64,000 nt of DNA, from positions 119,910,754 through 119,974,753 of the forward strand of contig OW240917.1 of NCBI GenBank assembly GCA_933207985.1, written 5' to 3'. The notes below the pieces were generated by a model. That model searched no databases, was not told the origin of the DNA, and saw only the letters and a program-made list of their open reading frames with translations. This DNA comes from Pelobates cultripes. Taxonomy: Eukaryota; Chordata; Amphibia; Anura; Pelobatidae. The first letter of the stretch is position 1. Each line of letters begins with the position of its first letter. Below are positions 46,748-59,439 of the stretch, one piece after another. A program made the position numbers and the translations under genes.

Positions 46748-49700
46748 CTTTTCAGAAGACTGGGTGTTTGAAAGCTGTAGCAATATTTCAAACCCTTTTA
46801 TAAGGCATGCTGAGTCTTGTGAGGAAGGTTCAGAATATGTTAATGGATCTCCAATGTCACACAAGCCATTTCAACTCGGTGAAGTGGCCTGGGTGCGGTG
46901 GTCCTAACCTTCTAGCCCTGCCATAATAAACATTGCAATTTTGTTGAAATTGACATGTTTACATTGTGCAGGGTTAAATCTACCTCAAGTAGCTCTCTAC
47001 GTGAAGCCACTAGATGGGCTACCATGGCACTCCGTAAAACTCACAATGCGGACGTCCTATGGGAAAGCATTGCCTTCCTATGATGAAACTTGGATGCACG
47101 CGGGGCGCTCACTGCTCATGCACATCACATCTGCAATGCTCCTCTGAGGAGCAGTGAATTTGCCCAACACTACACCGTGCCTCCTTCATGACATAGCAAG
47201 GCATGAGGTAGTAATGCTGAGGGAGTCTCAGTGCTAGAAAGAGCTGAGTAAAAAGCTTGTTTTTAAAATTAATTTTAGGGCACATATGGGGGGGGGGGGA
47301 CTTCTACAACTGAAGCATGGACACTAAAGCGTCCTATCATTTAATGTTCCTTTTGAAGACCCAAGCAAAATAAACCCATTTCATTTGCTTCCTAGATATA
47401 GAATGTCTGGAGATCTCTTAGGCAGGGAGTGAATAGACCCCTGAAATTCTTATCAGCATGATATAAAATCCCTTAAGGTCTCTTTGGCAGGCAATGTACA
47501 AGACTCCCCATTCAGATTAAAGATGACATAGTAACTGCATCGCTCCTTGGAAAAATTTAGCATATGATTTGCTCACTCCATTAAACGAGCAACTGCTATA
47601 ACATGCATTTGTTGTAATTTGTATTCATATGGCTGCCCTTTTTTGTCTAATTCACTGTTTTTCAACCTTTCTTAAAGTGTATCCCAAACGTAGGAGTTAT
47701 TCTCAATAGCAATCATTTTTAAAAATGATTAACCCATCTTTTTTAATACTGATGAACCCATCTACTTTCTGATGGATATGACCTATCCACATACCCATTG
47801 ACTGACCTGCCACCCAACCACCTGCTCAGCTCACCAATAGCCCCATTGACTCTGATGCCAGTTTGCAACAAATTGCTATTTGTTTGAGAATTTTGCTTGC
47901 AATTTACAGCTTTCTAGTTTTGAATACTGTAAATTTGGGCAAACTGGGTGCCTTTTATCATGTGCATATTTTACACTCTTTCCTTTGCTACACATAGCTT
48001 TAGCCATTTTTCTGCAAATAATTGATGAAGCATAAAAATGTCTGCGGTACTCACTCACACCTCATCACCAGATGGCTAATAAAGGCAACAGAGTCCAAAT
48101 TTGGTCTGGTCCAGACTGTGTTTCTATACATCTGTGAAGTAACTGCTTTTTTCCCCCTTTTTTTTCCCAGGCAAAAGTTTCATATTATAAACATGTAAAA
48201 TGCCTGCAAGCTTGGCTTTCAAAGCCGTTTTTGAAGTTTTACGTAGCTTTTAAATTTTTATTAATAAAAAAAGCATATGTTAACACTGTAGAGAACTTTG
48301 CACATATTCGCATGACCTTTTACTTTTTTTCACAGATGTATTTTTTTTTTCACAGGCTCTAAATGTCTCAAACATCCCCAAACATTTTAATCAGAATACC
48401 TCACGCCAGTGCCATCTACATTTAATTTTTTTAGATCTTTAAAAGCCATCTATTGATCTTTTAGGATGACAGAACTTTAAAGTAACACTTCCTATAGGGT
48501 GTACTGAGGCAGGTTGAGGGCAACGTGTCCTTTTAACCTCCAATTTGACATTGTGCCTTACATCAAGTATTTTGCCACCTGTAATTGATTTTGAGTGAGT
48601 GTGTTACAGGTAGCCTCTGTTTTCAGATTGCATACAAATGTTCTTTGTCACTGAATTTGACAGAAGTCATGAGTTAAACTGGGCAACAAACTATTTAATT
48701 TTGTACACAAAGAGAATCTGCTGTACATTAAATTGTGAACATTCTTTTTGGAAAACATCTGATTGGCTAGTAATTACGTTATTGATGTAGTCAAGCACAG
48801 ATCTTCAGAACTCAGCAACTGACTTAAAAGTGAACTATAAGTGGGCCAGCAGGCACTTCAATTTTACAAATGTTGAACCTTCCCGTTCATGTACCAATGT
48901 CTTGCTCTTTACTACATTAAAATGAATGCTTTTTAAAATTATTTTTAAATTTTATTTAAGTGGAAACTCTTAGCACCATAAGTGGTGTAGCATCTTGTAG
49001 TGTTTATGGTGCTATGAGTCAGATTGTTGACAGTTTTATGTTCGACAAAAACTGGAGCTCCCCCCCACCCCCCGCACTCAAAGCCTGACGCAGCCTCACA
49101 AATAATGCAAAAAATTAACTGCTGTATTGTCTGCCAAACGAGGTGCAACCTTTCATGGCAGCAATATTCAGTCTATTGTTGTTGTTCATAGTTAAAGAAT
49201 TAATGCAAATGTATGTATGAACTAAACACTTTTTGTCAAAGAGGCTTGTTTTTGGGGATTGGAGAACAGAACCCCAGTTTTGTCAATTGGTTTGAGAGAA
49301 AGCAGAGGGACAGCAGCTAAACACTCATAGTACCATGACTGCTATAACAAGTTGTAGTGGTTATGGTACAAATAGGGCCTGTTTAAAGATTATTTGGTTA
49401 AATGGAAAGGATTATTAAATTGTTTCCTTTATTTGCTTTTTCAAACAGGCAAATTTTTGATCACCCAGTAGATGGCAGTCTAATCATATTTAATCAGCTG
49501 CGTGGAAGGGCACTCTAGTTTAGCTTTCAATTTTTTAACTGTAATTTAAATTTTTCTTTATTTCGCTCTCTTTTTCAATAAAATAATCAAGGATTTGATT
49601 TCATGTAATGTTGTTTGTGCATTTGTACGTCTGCTGTACAAAACTGCTTACCAGGTTATTAAAAAAAACAAAAAAACACAAACGTTTATTGATATAAGTA

Positions 49701-50861
49701 AGTAAGTCTTCTGTTAATAACACAGTGAGTGAACTCTATCATGTTATAGAAGATATTGGAAAAATAAAGATCAGAGCAGACAACTTGGTAAAATCTTTGC
49801 AGACTATCATAATTGTCTGGTAAGATGTAAAAATTAACTTCCTAAAGGCACAAATCTCTATTTATGATATAGACAACAGCACTCTCCTATTCAGAGTAAC
49901 ATGTGGTTCATGTACGTGCATTGAGAAAACACGATGTTAACAGAGTAAATGTATACTCTGCATAGGGAAATGGTGAAAGCATGCACCATTTTGCCAAGCT
50001 GAATGTGCACAGTCATAGACTTACAAATCAGAGGGCACTAGATCTTTGTACTATCCTTGACAGAGTGCAAAATGCTACCACAATGATTGTAGAGTCTCTG
50101 CATTGGCAGAAAGCACATTATTCTAACAGGTGGAATGCCTTTCTTCTTTGACAATGCTCTGCATTTTTCAGGAGACTGAAATTTTTTAAATTATAGATTG
50201 AGAGCATACTGTTCACCCAGTACACTGCTCAGGCAAACGCTCTACCATTAAATTAAGTTGTGGTGTTTTGAAAACTTTGTTACAAACCATCTCAATGTTC
50301 AATAACTCAAGCCATAACAGCTGAATCCCCAAATCTGAGGTTAACAGGATTCTGGGTGGGCATTTAATAGAAAAAATCTTTTCCGAATCCAAAACACATT
50401 CTGCTAGAAACAAATCAGGAAAATGCTGTTTATGAGGTGTTTCAGGTTTGCATGAGAGGCTTGATTGCTTGGAAGCGGGGCACTTCCACAGGTTTGGAAT
50501 CACAATCCCCCCCTATTACGGGCCCAAGCAATGCAAACCAGTCATGCAGAGTTGCATTAACAACAAAACAGCTGTCCATGAGTGGTTCACTGCAGATTTG
50601 GGATTTCTGTGGAAAAATCAAGTCTTATGGCTTGACTGGTGTGCAGATTTTTGTTTAACATTGTATTGTATTGTATTATATGTATGTGTATGTGTATATG
50701 TATATATATATATTTTTTATCCCGATGAAAGCCACGAACGATGGCTGAAACGTTGATCGCTTTTAACTTCGATATGAAATAAAATAACTTTTTACAAGGA
50801 AAGACCGTGAGTGCAAGTCTTTCACTATTTATAATTAAAAAAATTTTTTTTTTTTTTTTTT
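46748..50861. repeat. Large duplication, copy 1 (about 4.1 kb)
   Basis: This segment recurs in the same orientation at 54725-59168. Blocks such as 48845-50226 (matching 56924-58305, both 1382 bp) and 50549-50861 (matching 58856-59168, both 313 bp) look identical. In between are short indels (for example at 46995-47050 and 48505-48575) and two scrambled patches (48672-48840 and 50227-50548). No gene is found in it; the short frames are intronic noise. Confidence 0.92.
50719..50760 (+). ncRNA. Hammerhead-like motif, duplication copy 1
   Basis: CCGATGA (50722-50728, against CUGAUGA), a perfect 5-bp helix AGCCA/TGGCT (50730-50734 with 50742-50746) with loop CGAACGA, and GAAAC (50747-50751) occur in hammerhead order. 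A polyadenylation-like AATAAAATAA follows at about 50778. Stem I is weak. It looks like a degenerate terminus of a Penelope-type element. Confidence 0.35.
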
Positions 50862-52774
50862 AACTATCAATTAGTTACTAACTTTTAGCCACCCATAGAA
50901 AACAGGATCTTAATGGTGGTGAGCATCCTGCTTGGAAGACAATTAGGAAAAGTTGTAATGCTATTAACCAATATATATTTTTTGTTCAGTCTTTCTTTGT
51001 GTTTTTATATTGTGTCTTTTTCTCATAATTCAGTATTTTCAACTGTTTTTGATATAACCTGTTTGTACAGCCTCAATGACAGTAACAACCTCATGCAGAG
51101 TTTAAAATAACTTTTTACAAGGAAAGACCTAGTGCAAGTCTTTCCGTTTATAATTAAAAAAATTTTTTTTTTTTTTTTTTAAATCTGTTTTTCTCTATTT
51201 TTTTCTCTCCTTGTGGGGCATTGAGAAGAAACCTTTTGTTCAACTCTGTTGTATGAAAAACTAGCCTTTATCTAGATAATAGAGTAATTATGTTTACTAA
51301 CACATACTGACGTTATTCCTGGCAATGCTAACAATGTCAGAATTCACCCTTACACCAAAGGTGAAAAAAAATATCTTCCAAATTACTTTATCAACACTGG
51401 ATATTAAAAGGAGTGTTTTATACAGAGTAAATATTGTATGTGGATAATACAAGCTCAGAATGTGTATAGTATCATATGATATGAGTAGTGTATATACCCC
51501 TAAAAAATGGTTAATAAGACATTCTAACCTCACAGGGACTTTGAACCCCAAGGATCCAAACATCTCTCTTTAGGGATATTTTATTCCATCATGATCTAGG
51601 ATGAGCTAGCAGGAGATAAATATATCTCCAAAACCATGTTCTACCTTCTCTCTCAAACACCTGTTGGATAGGTCCTGGTCTCTTTGAAAGAATTGTAAAT
51701 TTAATTTACAATTTAATGATTTGCAATAGTTGAAGTTTATTTGTTTTCTTTATTTCTTCATCTTCATTAACCGCGTTAAACTGTGCTTTTATATGTTATG
51801 ATTGCACCTTAAAATACAAATAATTATTTTTACTGATTACAATCTCTATTAAAAAGAGATCTCCCAAAATAAAATTTTAAAAATTGAACAAAATAAAACA
51901 TATAGAGTTATACCCTGCCATTGATAAATAAATCTAATAAAAAAAATTATATGAATCTATACAAGTAGAGTACCAAAAATTAAGCGTCAATTAAATTTAG
52001 GATAACCTGCACCATAGTTAAGTTTTCTGCATTAAGAACCTTCTCTCTCTCATCATTGGATTAACCAATGATTCCCTTACTGTCTTTGTGAGCTGTGTGC
52101 CACCTCCACACTCCCCTGTCCCCCTCTATACTTCCACTTTGTTTGCTCTTCATTGGGCCCAAGTCTCTTAACCCTCCTATCTGTCTTTCCCCTTTCCTTA
52201 TATTGCTAACCCCTCTTCCTAAATGTATTTCCATACTCTCCCCTTCCCCTTCTTAAGCTCTTATAAATAAAGCACAGGATATGAGTGATACAGAAATCTA
52301 GCTTTATATAGTGATTAAACAGCACACATTGGTCATACATTGAATTTTACAACTATTATACATTTTTGTTTGACTTAACTCTACTTTTTGGTATGCATGG
52401 TATGTTCCACATGGGTTTGCATTAGGCTGACTGCAGCAGCCAACATGTATACAAGAGCCACGTATGGAGCTACTAGAATCGGTGTATAATGTGGCCAAGT
52501 TAATTGGCCAACGCTATAACTTTTGTAGTAAAATTAATAGAATTAACCAGATAAAGAATAAAGAAGTATAAAGAATTAGTTAAGATTTCTGTTAATGACA
52601 AAGTGTACCAAAGAAAGCGCTTGCCATTGTATAAGTGTCACTATTTTAGGATATTTTGTTTTTTTATGTACCTTTTCATAAAACCCTTTGTTTTCCTTCT
52701 CTTGTGTTTTGAGCCCCAGGAACAATAAATCATTAAATCTCATTGCTCGTGCTCTGAACTGACTCAATTCTCGA
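50862..52774. other. Intron 5, between duplication copy 1 and the gap
   Basis: No gene. A decayed relative of the preceding element tail recurs at about 50931-51181: 'cttggaagacaattaggaaaagttg' and 'aataactttttacaaggaaagac', the latter also at 50782. 51182-52774 is A/T-rich and unassigned. Confidence 0.55.
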
Positions 52775-52874
52775 NNNNNNNNNNNNNNNNNNNNNNNNNN
52801 NNNNNNNNNNNNNNNNNNNNNNNNNNNNNNNNNNNNNNNNNNNNNNNNNNNNNNNNNNNNNNNNNNNNNNNNNN
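52775..52874. other. Assembly gap, 100 N
   Basis: Exactly 100 N, the usual placeholder for a gap of unknown size. It lies between the two copies of the 4-kb duplication, so the local arrangement is not verified. Confidence 0.99.
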
Positions 52875-54724
52875 CCCTTTCATTTCCCCCCCCCCCCTTT
52901 TCCACTTTGGGGAGGGGACTAATCTCTCCTCCTGTTTTCGTCCTGCACGGGAATTTGGCTTGAGAGAATGACTCTACGTTAAAAAGTCAGTGACCAATAT
53001 CTGCAGAGATTTTTTTTCAATATTTGGTGTAAAATTGTATTATTGAACAGCCTGCCCCAAGCATGGAACTTGCTTCTGGAGAATACAGAGAATGCTTTAC
53101 ACATTTTGATCCAGCAATCTATATGATCCATTGCCATATAGTAGTTATTTGCTGCGTATTCTTTAAGCAGTATGGCTTCTTAACCCATTAATAATGTTCA
53201 GATGTGTCATTAAGTCCTACAAAGCATGGGCTTCAATAACGTTTGGGTGTAATAACACGTCCTAATGTTTTGCTATAAGCAGGGTTAAATCCCTGCTCAC
53301 ACCAGGGAGTCCCATGTATCAGTGGCCTAGGGCTGACAGATAAACTGTATGCAGCACTCAAATTGTTACAGCCCTTTAAATTCTTTGAAATCACAGCAGC
53401 CGAGTGGTTTACGCTCAGTCAGTGATTTACTAGCTGCCATCAGTTGTGCCTTTGCCAGCTGCCCTGAACCGTTCACAGTGTGATAGTCAGGGAGAGCATG
53501 CTGGAGGTTCAGCATCACAGTGAAATCTCCTGTGATGTTGAAAACAGCCAGCAGATGGCAGTTACAAACCACTCTCTACTGTAGCTGCGGTAGGAAAATC
53601 ATAATTTTAGCTAAGAATTACATTAGCTAGAAAATCCATGTACTGATATCAGCAGAGGAATTCCATTGCGCTAGGGTAGGTATACAGTTTGAGTTGGTGT
53701 AAGCATAGGTTTAGGGAAAAGATTGGTATATTGCATTAGGGTGTGTTGGTATATGAATAGCGTTAATTACCAAAAATGTATTTAAATCCTATACTTTTGA
53801 GTGATTTAACAATTAGGACTGATATGAGTTTATTTGGAGCTATTTTTCTATGCACCAGATGTGTAAACATTATAATAAGCAAATGTTTATTTTCCCATTT
53901 TTAACTTTTGTTGTGTTAGGCATGCATATAGGATATTAAAATATAGTCCTTTCTGACATTCAAACAATAGGTAATAAAAGTGGGGCCACTTAAAGAGAAA
54001 CCCTTAATTTACTGTGGAATAAACACACTGTAGAGTTTCTATATTTTGTTTTGGTTCAGAATTTGGAGAAGTTTTGTTACAATTTATTAAATGTTTGAAT
54101 TATTTTTCTTTGTATGTTGCTTGTTTTGCTGGTACCCTTTTTTCTGCTGGATTTATGAATATTTCCACCACGATCCAACTCAAAAGTGGCAATTTTTTTT
54201 CCTGCCAATAAAAGTCTGTCCGCATTCTTAAAAGAAAATTTCTGTGAAAACTGTTGGAGTTTTCTATGAAGAAAAATGACACATTTTAGATCATTTTAAT
54301 AAATACAACCAAAATAATAGAGACAATTAAATTGGGGTGTATCGCCTTTCTGAGGTCTTCAAATCCAAAGTGATATATAATGGAAAAAGATGAAGAGGAG
54401 TAATTATTGTGTTGTAGTAAATACTTCTAATATAGAGAAAAGAGGAAATACACTTACAATGTTTGGAGCTAAAGAGTAGCTCTATATATAGAGCCTGGGG
54501 GGTACTATTCCTGCTTGTGGATATTGGCCTGAAGTTTTGATCCAATGGGGTATAGTTTGGATATGTAATACATGCAGAATAATTAAAACACGGATATAGT
54601 GTAGTATTTCGGATTCCAAGAGTAGTGGAAAAAAAAAATCTATAAGTGCACACTCACATTTCACGGAGCACTAGAAACCTATCTATCTCTATTTTACAAC
54701 CAAAATTATGTAATTTAACCACCA
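52875..54724. other. Intron 5, between the gap and duplication copy 2
   Basis: No gene seen. 54330-54720 resembles an interspersed repeat (minus sense) but I cannot name it. Confidence 0.45.
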
Positions 54725-57700
54725 CTTTTCAGAAGACTTGGGTGTTTGAAAGCTGTAGCAATATTTCAAACCCTTTTATAAGGCATGCTGAGTCTTGTGT
54801 AGGCAAGGTTCAGAATATGTTAATGGATCTCCAATGTCACACAAGCCATTTCAACTCGGTGAAGTGGCCTGGGTGCGGTGGTCCTAACCTTCTAGCCCTG
54901 CCATAATAAACATTGCAATTTTGTTGAAATTGACATGTTTACATTGTGCAGGGTTAAATCTACCTCAAGTAGCTCTCTACGTGACAGCCACTAGATGGGC
55001 TTCCATGGCACTCCGTAAAACTCACATGATGCGGACGTCCTATGGGAAAGCATTGCCTTCCTATGATGAAACTTGGATGCACGCGGGGCGCTCACTGCTC
55101 ATGCACATCACATCTGCAATGCTCCTCTGAGGAGCAGTGAATTTGCCCAACACTGGAGAAGGCCGTGCCTCCTTCATGACATAGCAGTAGGCATAGAGGT
55201 AGCAATGCTGAGGGAGTCTCAGTGCTAGAAAGAGCTGAGTAAAAAGCTTGTTTTTAAAATTAATTTTAGGGCACATATGGGGGGGGGGGGGACTTCTACA
55301 ACTGAAGCATGGACACTAAAGCGTCCTATCATTTTAATGTTCCTTTTGAAGACCCAAGCAAAATAAACCCATTTCATTTGCTTCCTAGATATAGAATGTC
55401 TGGAGATCTCTTAGGCAGGGAGTGAATAGACCCCTGAAATTCTTATCAGCATGATATAAAATCCCTTAAGGTCTCTTTGGCAGGCAATGTACAAGACTCC
55501 CCATTCAGATTAAAGATGACATAGTAACTGCATCGCTCCTTGGAAAAATTTAGCATATGATTTGCTCACTCCATTAAACGAGCAACTGCTATAACATGCA
55601 TTTGTTGTAATTTGTATTCATATGGCTGCCCTTTTTTGTCTAATTCACTGTTTTTCAACCTTTCTTAAAGTGTATCCCAAACGTAGGAGTTATTCTCAAT
55701 AGCAATCATTTTTAAAAATGATTAACCCATCTTTTTTAATACTGATGAACCCATCTACTTTCTGATGGATATGACCTATCCACATACCCATTGACTGACC
55801 TGCCACCCAACCACCTGCTCAGCTCACCAATAGCCCCATTGACTCTGATGCCAGTTTGCAACAAATTGCTATTTGTTTGAGAATTTTGCTTGCAATTTAC
55901 AGCTTTCTAGTTTTGAATACTGTAAATTTGGGCAAACTGGGTGCCTTTTATCATGTGCATATTTTACACTCTTTCCTTTGCTACACATAGCTTTAGCCAT
56001 TTTTCTGCAAATAATTGATGAAGCATAAAAATGTCTGCGGTACTCACTCACACCTCATCACCAGATGGCTAATAAAGGCAACAGAGTCCAAATTTGGTCT
56101 GGTCCAGACTGTGTTTCTATACATCTGTGAAGTAACTGCTTTTTTTCCCCCTTTTTTTTCCCAGGCAAAAGTTTCATATTATAAACATGTAAAATGCCTG
56201 CAAGCTTGGCTTTCAAAGCCGTTTTTGAAGTTTTACGTAGCTTTTAAATTTTTATTAATAAAAAAAGCATATGTTAACACTGTAGAGAACTTTGCACATA
56301 TTCGCATGACCTTTTACTTTTTTTCACAGATGTATTTTTTTTTTTCACAGGCTCTAAATGTCTCAAACATCCCCAAACATTTTAATCAGAATACCTCACG
56401 CCAGTGCCATCTACATTTAATTTTTTTAGATCTTTAAAAGCCATCTATTGATGTTTTAGGATGACAGAACTTTAAAGTAACACTTCCTAGGCCTAGGGTG
56501 TACTGAGGCAGGTTGAGGGCAACGTGTCCTTTTAACCTCCAATTTGACATTGTGCCTTACATCAAGTATTTTGCCCCCATGCTGTAATTGATTTTGAGTG
56601 AGTGTGTTACAGGTAGCCTCTGTTTTCAGATTGCATACAATTATGTTCTTTGTCACTGAATTTGACAGAAGTCATCAGTTAATGTACGTTTTAGGCACCA
56701 GGGCAACTAAGCTTTATGATTTAGCACCAGAGCGATCTGCTGTACATTAAATTGTGAACATTCTTTTTGGAAAATCAAAGATGGAACAGAGCTTTGTGAA
56801 GGTTCTTCTTACTTAATGCTAGTACATTAGCGTTTGCAGCATTTGAGTATCTCACACCTCTTCAAAATGTTGCAACGTGCACTTTTCTGTGCTTCATAAC
56901 TTAAAAACGTGAACGGAAAAGCCGCCAGCAGGCACTTCAATTTTACAAATGTTGAACCTTCCCGTTCATGTACCAATGTCTTGCTCTTTACTACATTAAA
57001 ATGAATGCTTTTTAAAATTATTTTTAAATTTTATTTAAGTGGAAACTCTTAGCACCATAAGTGGTGTAGCATCTTGTAGTGTTTATGGTGCTATGAGTCA
57101 GATTGTTGACAGTTTTATGTTCGACAAAAACTGGAGCTCCCCCCCACCCCCCGCACTCAAAGCCTGACGCAGCCTCACAAATAATGCAAAAAATTAACTG
57201 CTGTATTGTCTGCCAAACGAGGTGCAACCTTTCATGGCAGCAATATTCAGTCTATTGTTGTTGTTCATAGTTAAAGAATTAATGCAAATGTATGTATGAA
57301 CTAAACACTTTTTGTCAAAGAGGCTTGTTTTTGGGGATTGGAGAACAGAACCCCAGTTTTGTCAATTGGTTTGAGAGAAAGCAGAGGGACAGCAGCTAAA
57401 CACTCATAGTACCATGACTGCTATAACAAGTTGTAGTGGTTATGGTACAAATAGGGCCTGTTTAAAGATTATTTGGTTAAATGGAAAGGATTATTAAATT
57501 GTTTCCTTTATTTGCTTTTTCAAACAGGCAAATTTTTGATCACCCAGTAGATGGCAGTCTAATCATATTTAATCAGCTGCGTGGAAGGGCACTCTAGTTT
57601 AGCTTTCAATTTTTTAACTGTAATTTAAATTTTTCTTTATTTCGCTCTCTTTTTCAATAAAATAATCAAGGATTTGATTTCATGTAATGTTGTTTGTGCA

Positions 57701-58384
57701 TTTGTACGTCTGCTGTACAAAACTGCTTACCAGGTTATTAAAAAAAACAAAAAAACACAAACGTTTATTGATATAAGTAAGTAAGTCTTCTGTTAATAAC
57801 ACAGTGAGTGAACTCTATCATGTTATAGAAGATATTGGAAAAATAAAGATCAGAGCAGACAACTTGGTAAAATCTTTGCAGACTATCATAATTGTCTGGT
57901 AAGATGTAAAAATTAACTTCCTAAAGGCACAAATCTCTATTTATGATATAGACAACAGCACTCTCCTATTCAGAGTAACATGTGGTTCATGTACGTGCAT
58001 TGAGAAAACACGATGTTAACAGAGTAAATGTATACTCTGCATAGGGAAATGGTGAAAGCATGCACCATTTTGCCAAGCTGAATGTGCACAGTCATAGACT
58101 TACAAATCAGAGGGCACTAGATCTTTGTACTATCCTTGACAGAGTGCAAAATGCTACCACAATGATTGTAGAGTCTCTGCATTGGCAGAAAGCACATTAT
58201 TCTAACAGGTGGAATGCCTTTCTTCTTTGACAATGCTCTGCATTTTTCAGGAGACTGAAATTTTTTAAATTATAGATTGAGAGCATACTGTTCACCCAGT
58301 ACACTTCTATTAGGGAGGCATAACGCTCTACCAGGATGCATTCTTGTAAATTACTGCAGTTGTGTGTGTGTTTGAAAACCCCTT

Positions 58385-58980
58385 CCACCTGAAGTCTGTG
58401 GATAGTTAATACAATGTTAAACAAAAATCTGCACACCTGTCAAGCCATAAGACTTGCTTTTCCCACAGAAATCCCCAAATCTGCAATGATGTTACAACCG
58501 CAAAGGATTCTGGGTGGGCATATGCAAATTAGTTTAACAAAGAATCACATTTTTGCCTCATTCCATTTTAAACATGGATTCCTTTTAATCTGTGTTTGCA
58601 GTATACAACTGCTTGGAACACAATTTAGGAAAAGTTGCAAAACCAGTGAACCACTCATGGACAGCTGTTTCGTTGTTACTGCAACTCTTCAGCATGAGGT
58701 TGGTTACAGGTTTGCTTATTGAGGCTTGGTAGTGCTTGGGAAGCAAAATCCACAGACTTCAGGTGGAAGAGGTTTTCAATCACAATTTTTCCCCACCATA
58801 ACCTATTTGGCTACCAAGCCTCAATAAGCAAACCAGTAACCAACCTCATGCTAAAGAGTTGCATTAACAACAAAACAGCTGTCCATGAGTGGTTCACTGC
58901 AGATTTGGGATTTCTGTGGAAAAATCAAGTCTTATGGCTTGACTGGTGTGCAGATTTTTGTTTAACATTGTATTGTATTG
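58385..58980. repeat. Nested foldback inside duplication copy 2
   Basis: Arms 58648-58731 and 58810-58893 (84 bp each) are near-perfect reverse complements around a 78-nt centre. Outside them 58404-58485 is the reverse complement of 58900-58980. CCACCTGAAGTCTGTGGA (about 58387) is mirrored by TCCACAGACTTCAGGTGG (58750-58767) within the centre. It looks like two tails of one repeat head to head. Copy 1 lacks the left arm. Confidence 0.8.
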
Positions 58981-59025
58981 TATTATATGTATGTGTATGT
59001 GTATATGTATATATATATATTTTTT

Positions 59026-59068
59026 ATCCCGATGAAAGCCACGAACGATGGCTGAAACGTTGATCGCT
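59026..59068 (+). ncRNA. Hammerhead-like motif, duplication copy 2
   Basis: Same sequence as at 50719-50760: CCGATGA, the AGCCA/TGGCT helix with CGAACGA loop, and GAAAC. Confidence 0.35.
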
Positions 59069-59439
59069 TTTAACTTCGATATGAAATAAAATAACTTTTT
59101 ACAAGGAAAGACCGTGAGTGCAAGTCTTTCACTATTTATAATTAAAAAAATTTTTTTTTTTTTTTTTTATAAGCCAATTTCTCCTCCACCATATTTTCAT
59201 GTCGAAGCTCCAATGGCAACAGTTTTTCTAACTTATAGTTCGGTGTGGACACTAAGTTTTCTTTCTTTTCTTTTTTTTGTTTTGTAGGCTTAAGTCTAAT
59301 TGAACGTTAGATTAAGCTGTATGTAGGAAGTGTGTAAATGTGTTATTGCTCCGAGGGAGTTAGGAAGAATTACATATGTTTTTATATGTTTACTTTGGGG
59401 AGTAGATCATGGTTAAGTGGAGAAAATCAGATCTATGAA

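Larger units (their letters stand above)
54725..59168. repeat. Large duplication, copy 2 (about 4.4 kb)
   Basis: Direct repeat of 46748-50861. The additional length comes mainly from two patches: about 56685-56923, which replaces 48672-48844, and 58306-58855, which replaces 50227-50548 and contains a foldback. Elsewhere only small indels are seen, such as GTGACAGCC against GTGAAGCC near 54983. Confidence 0.92.
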
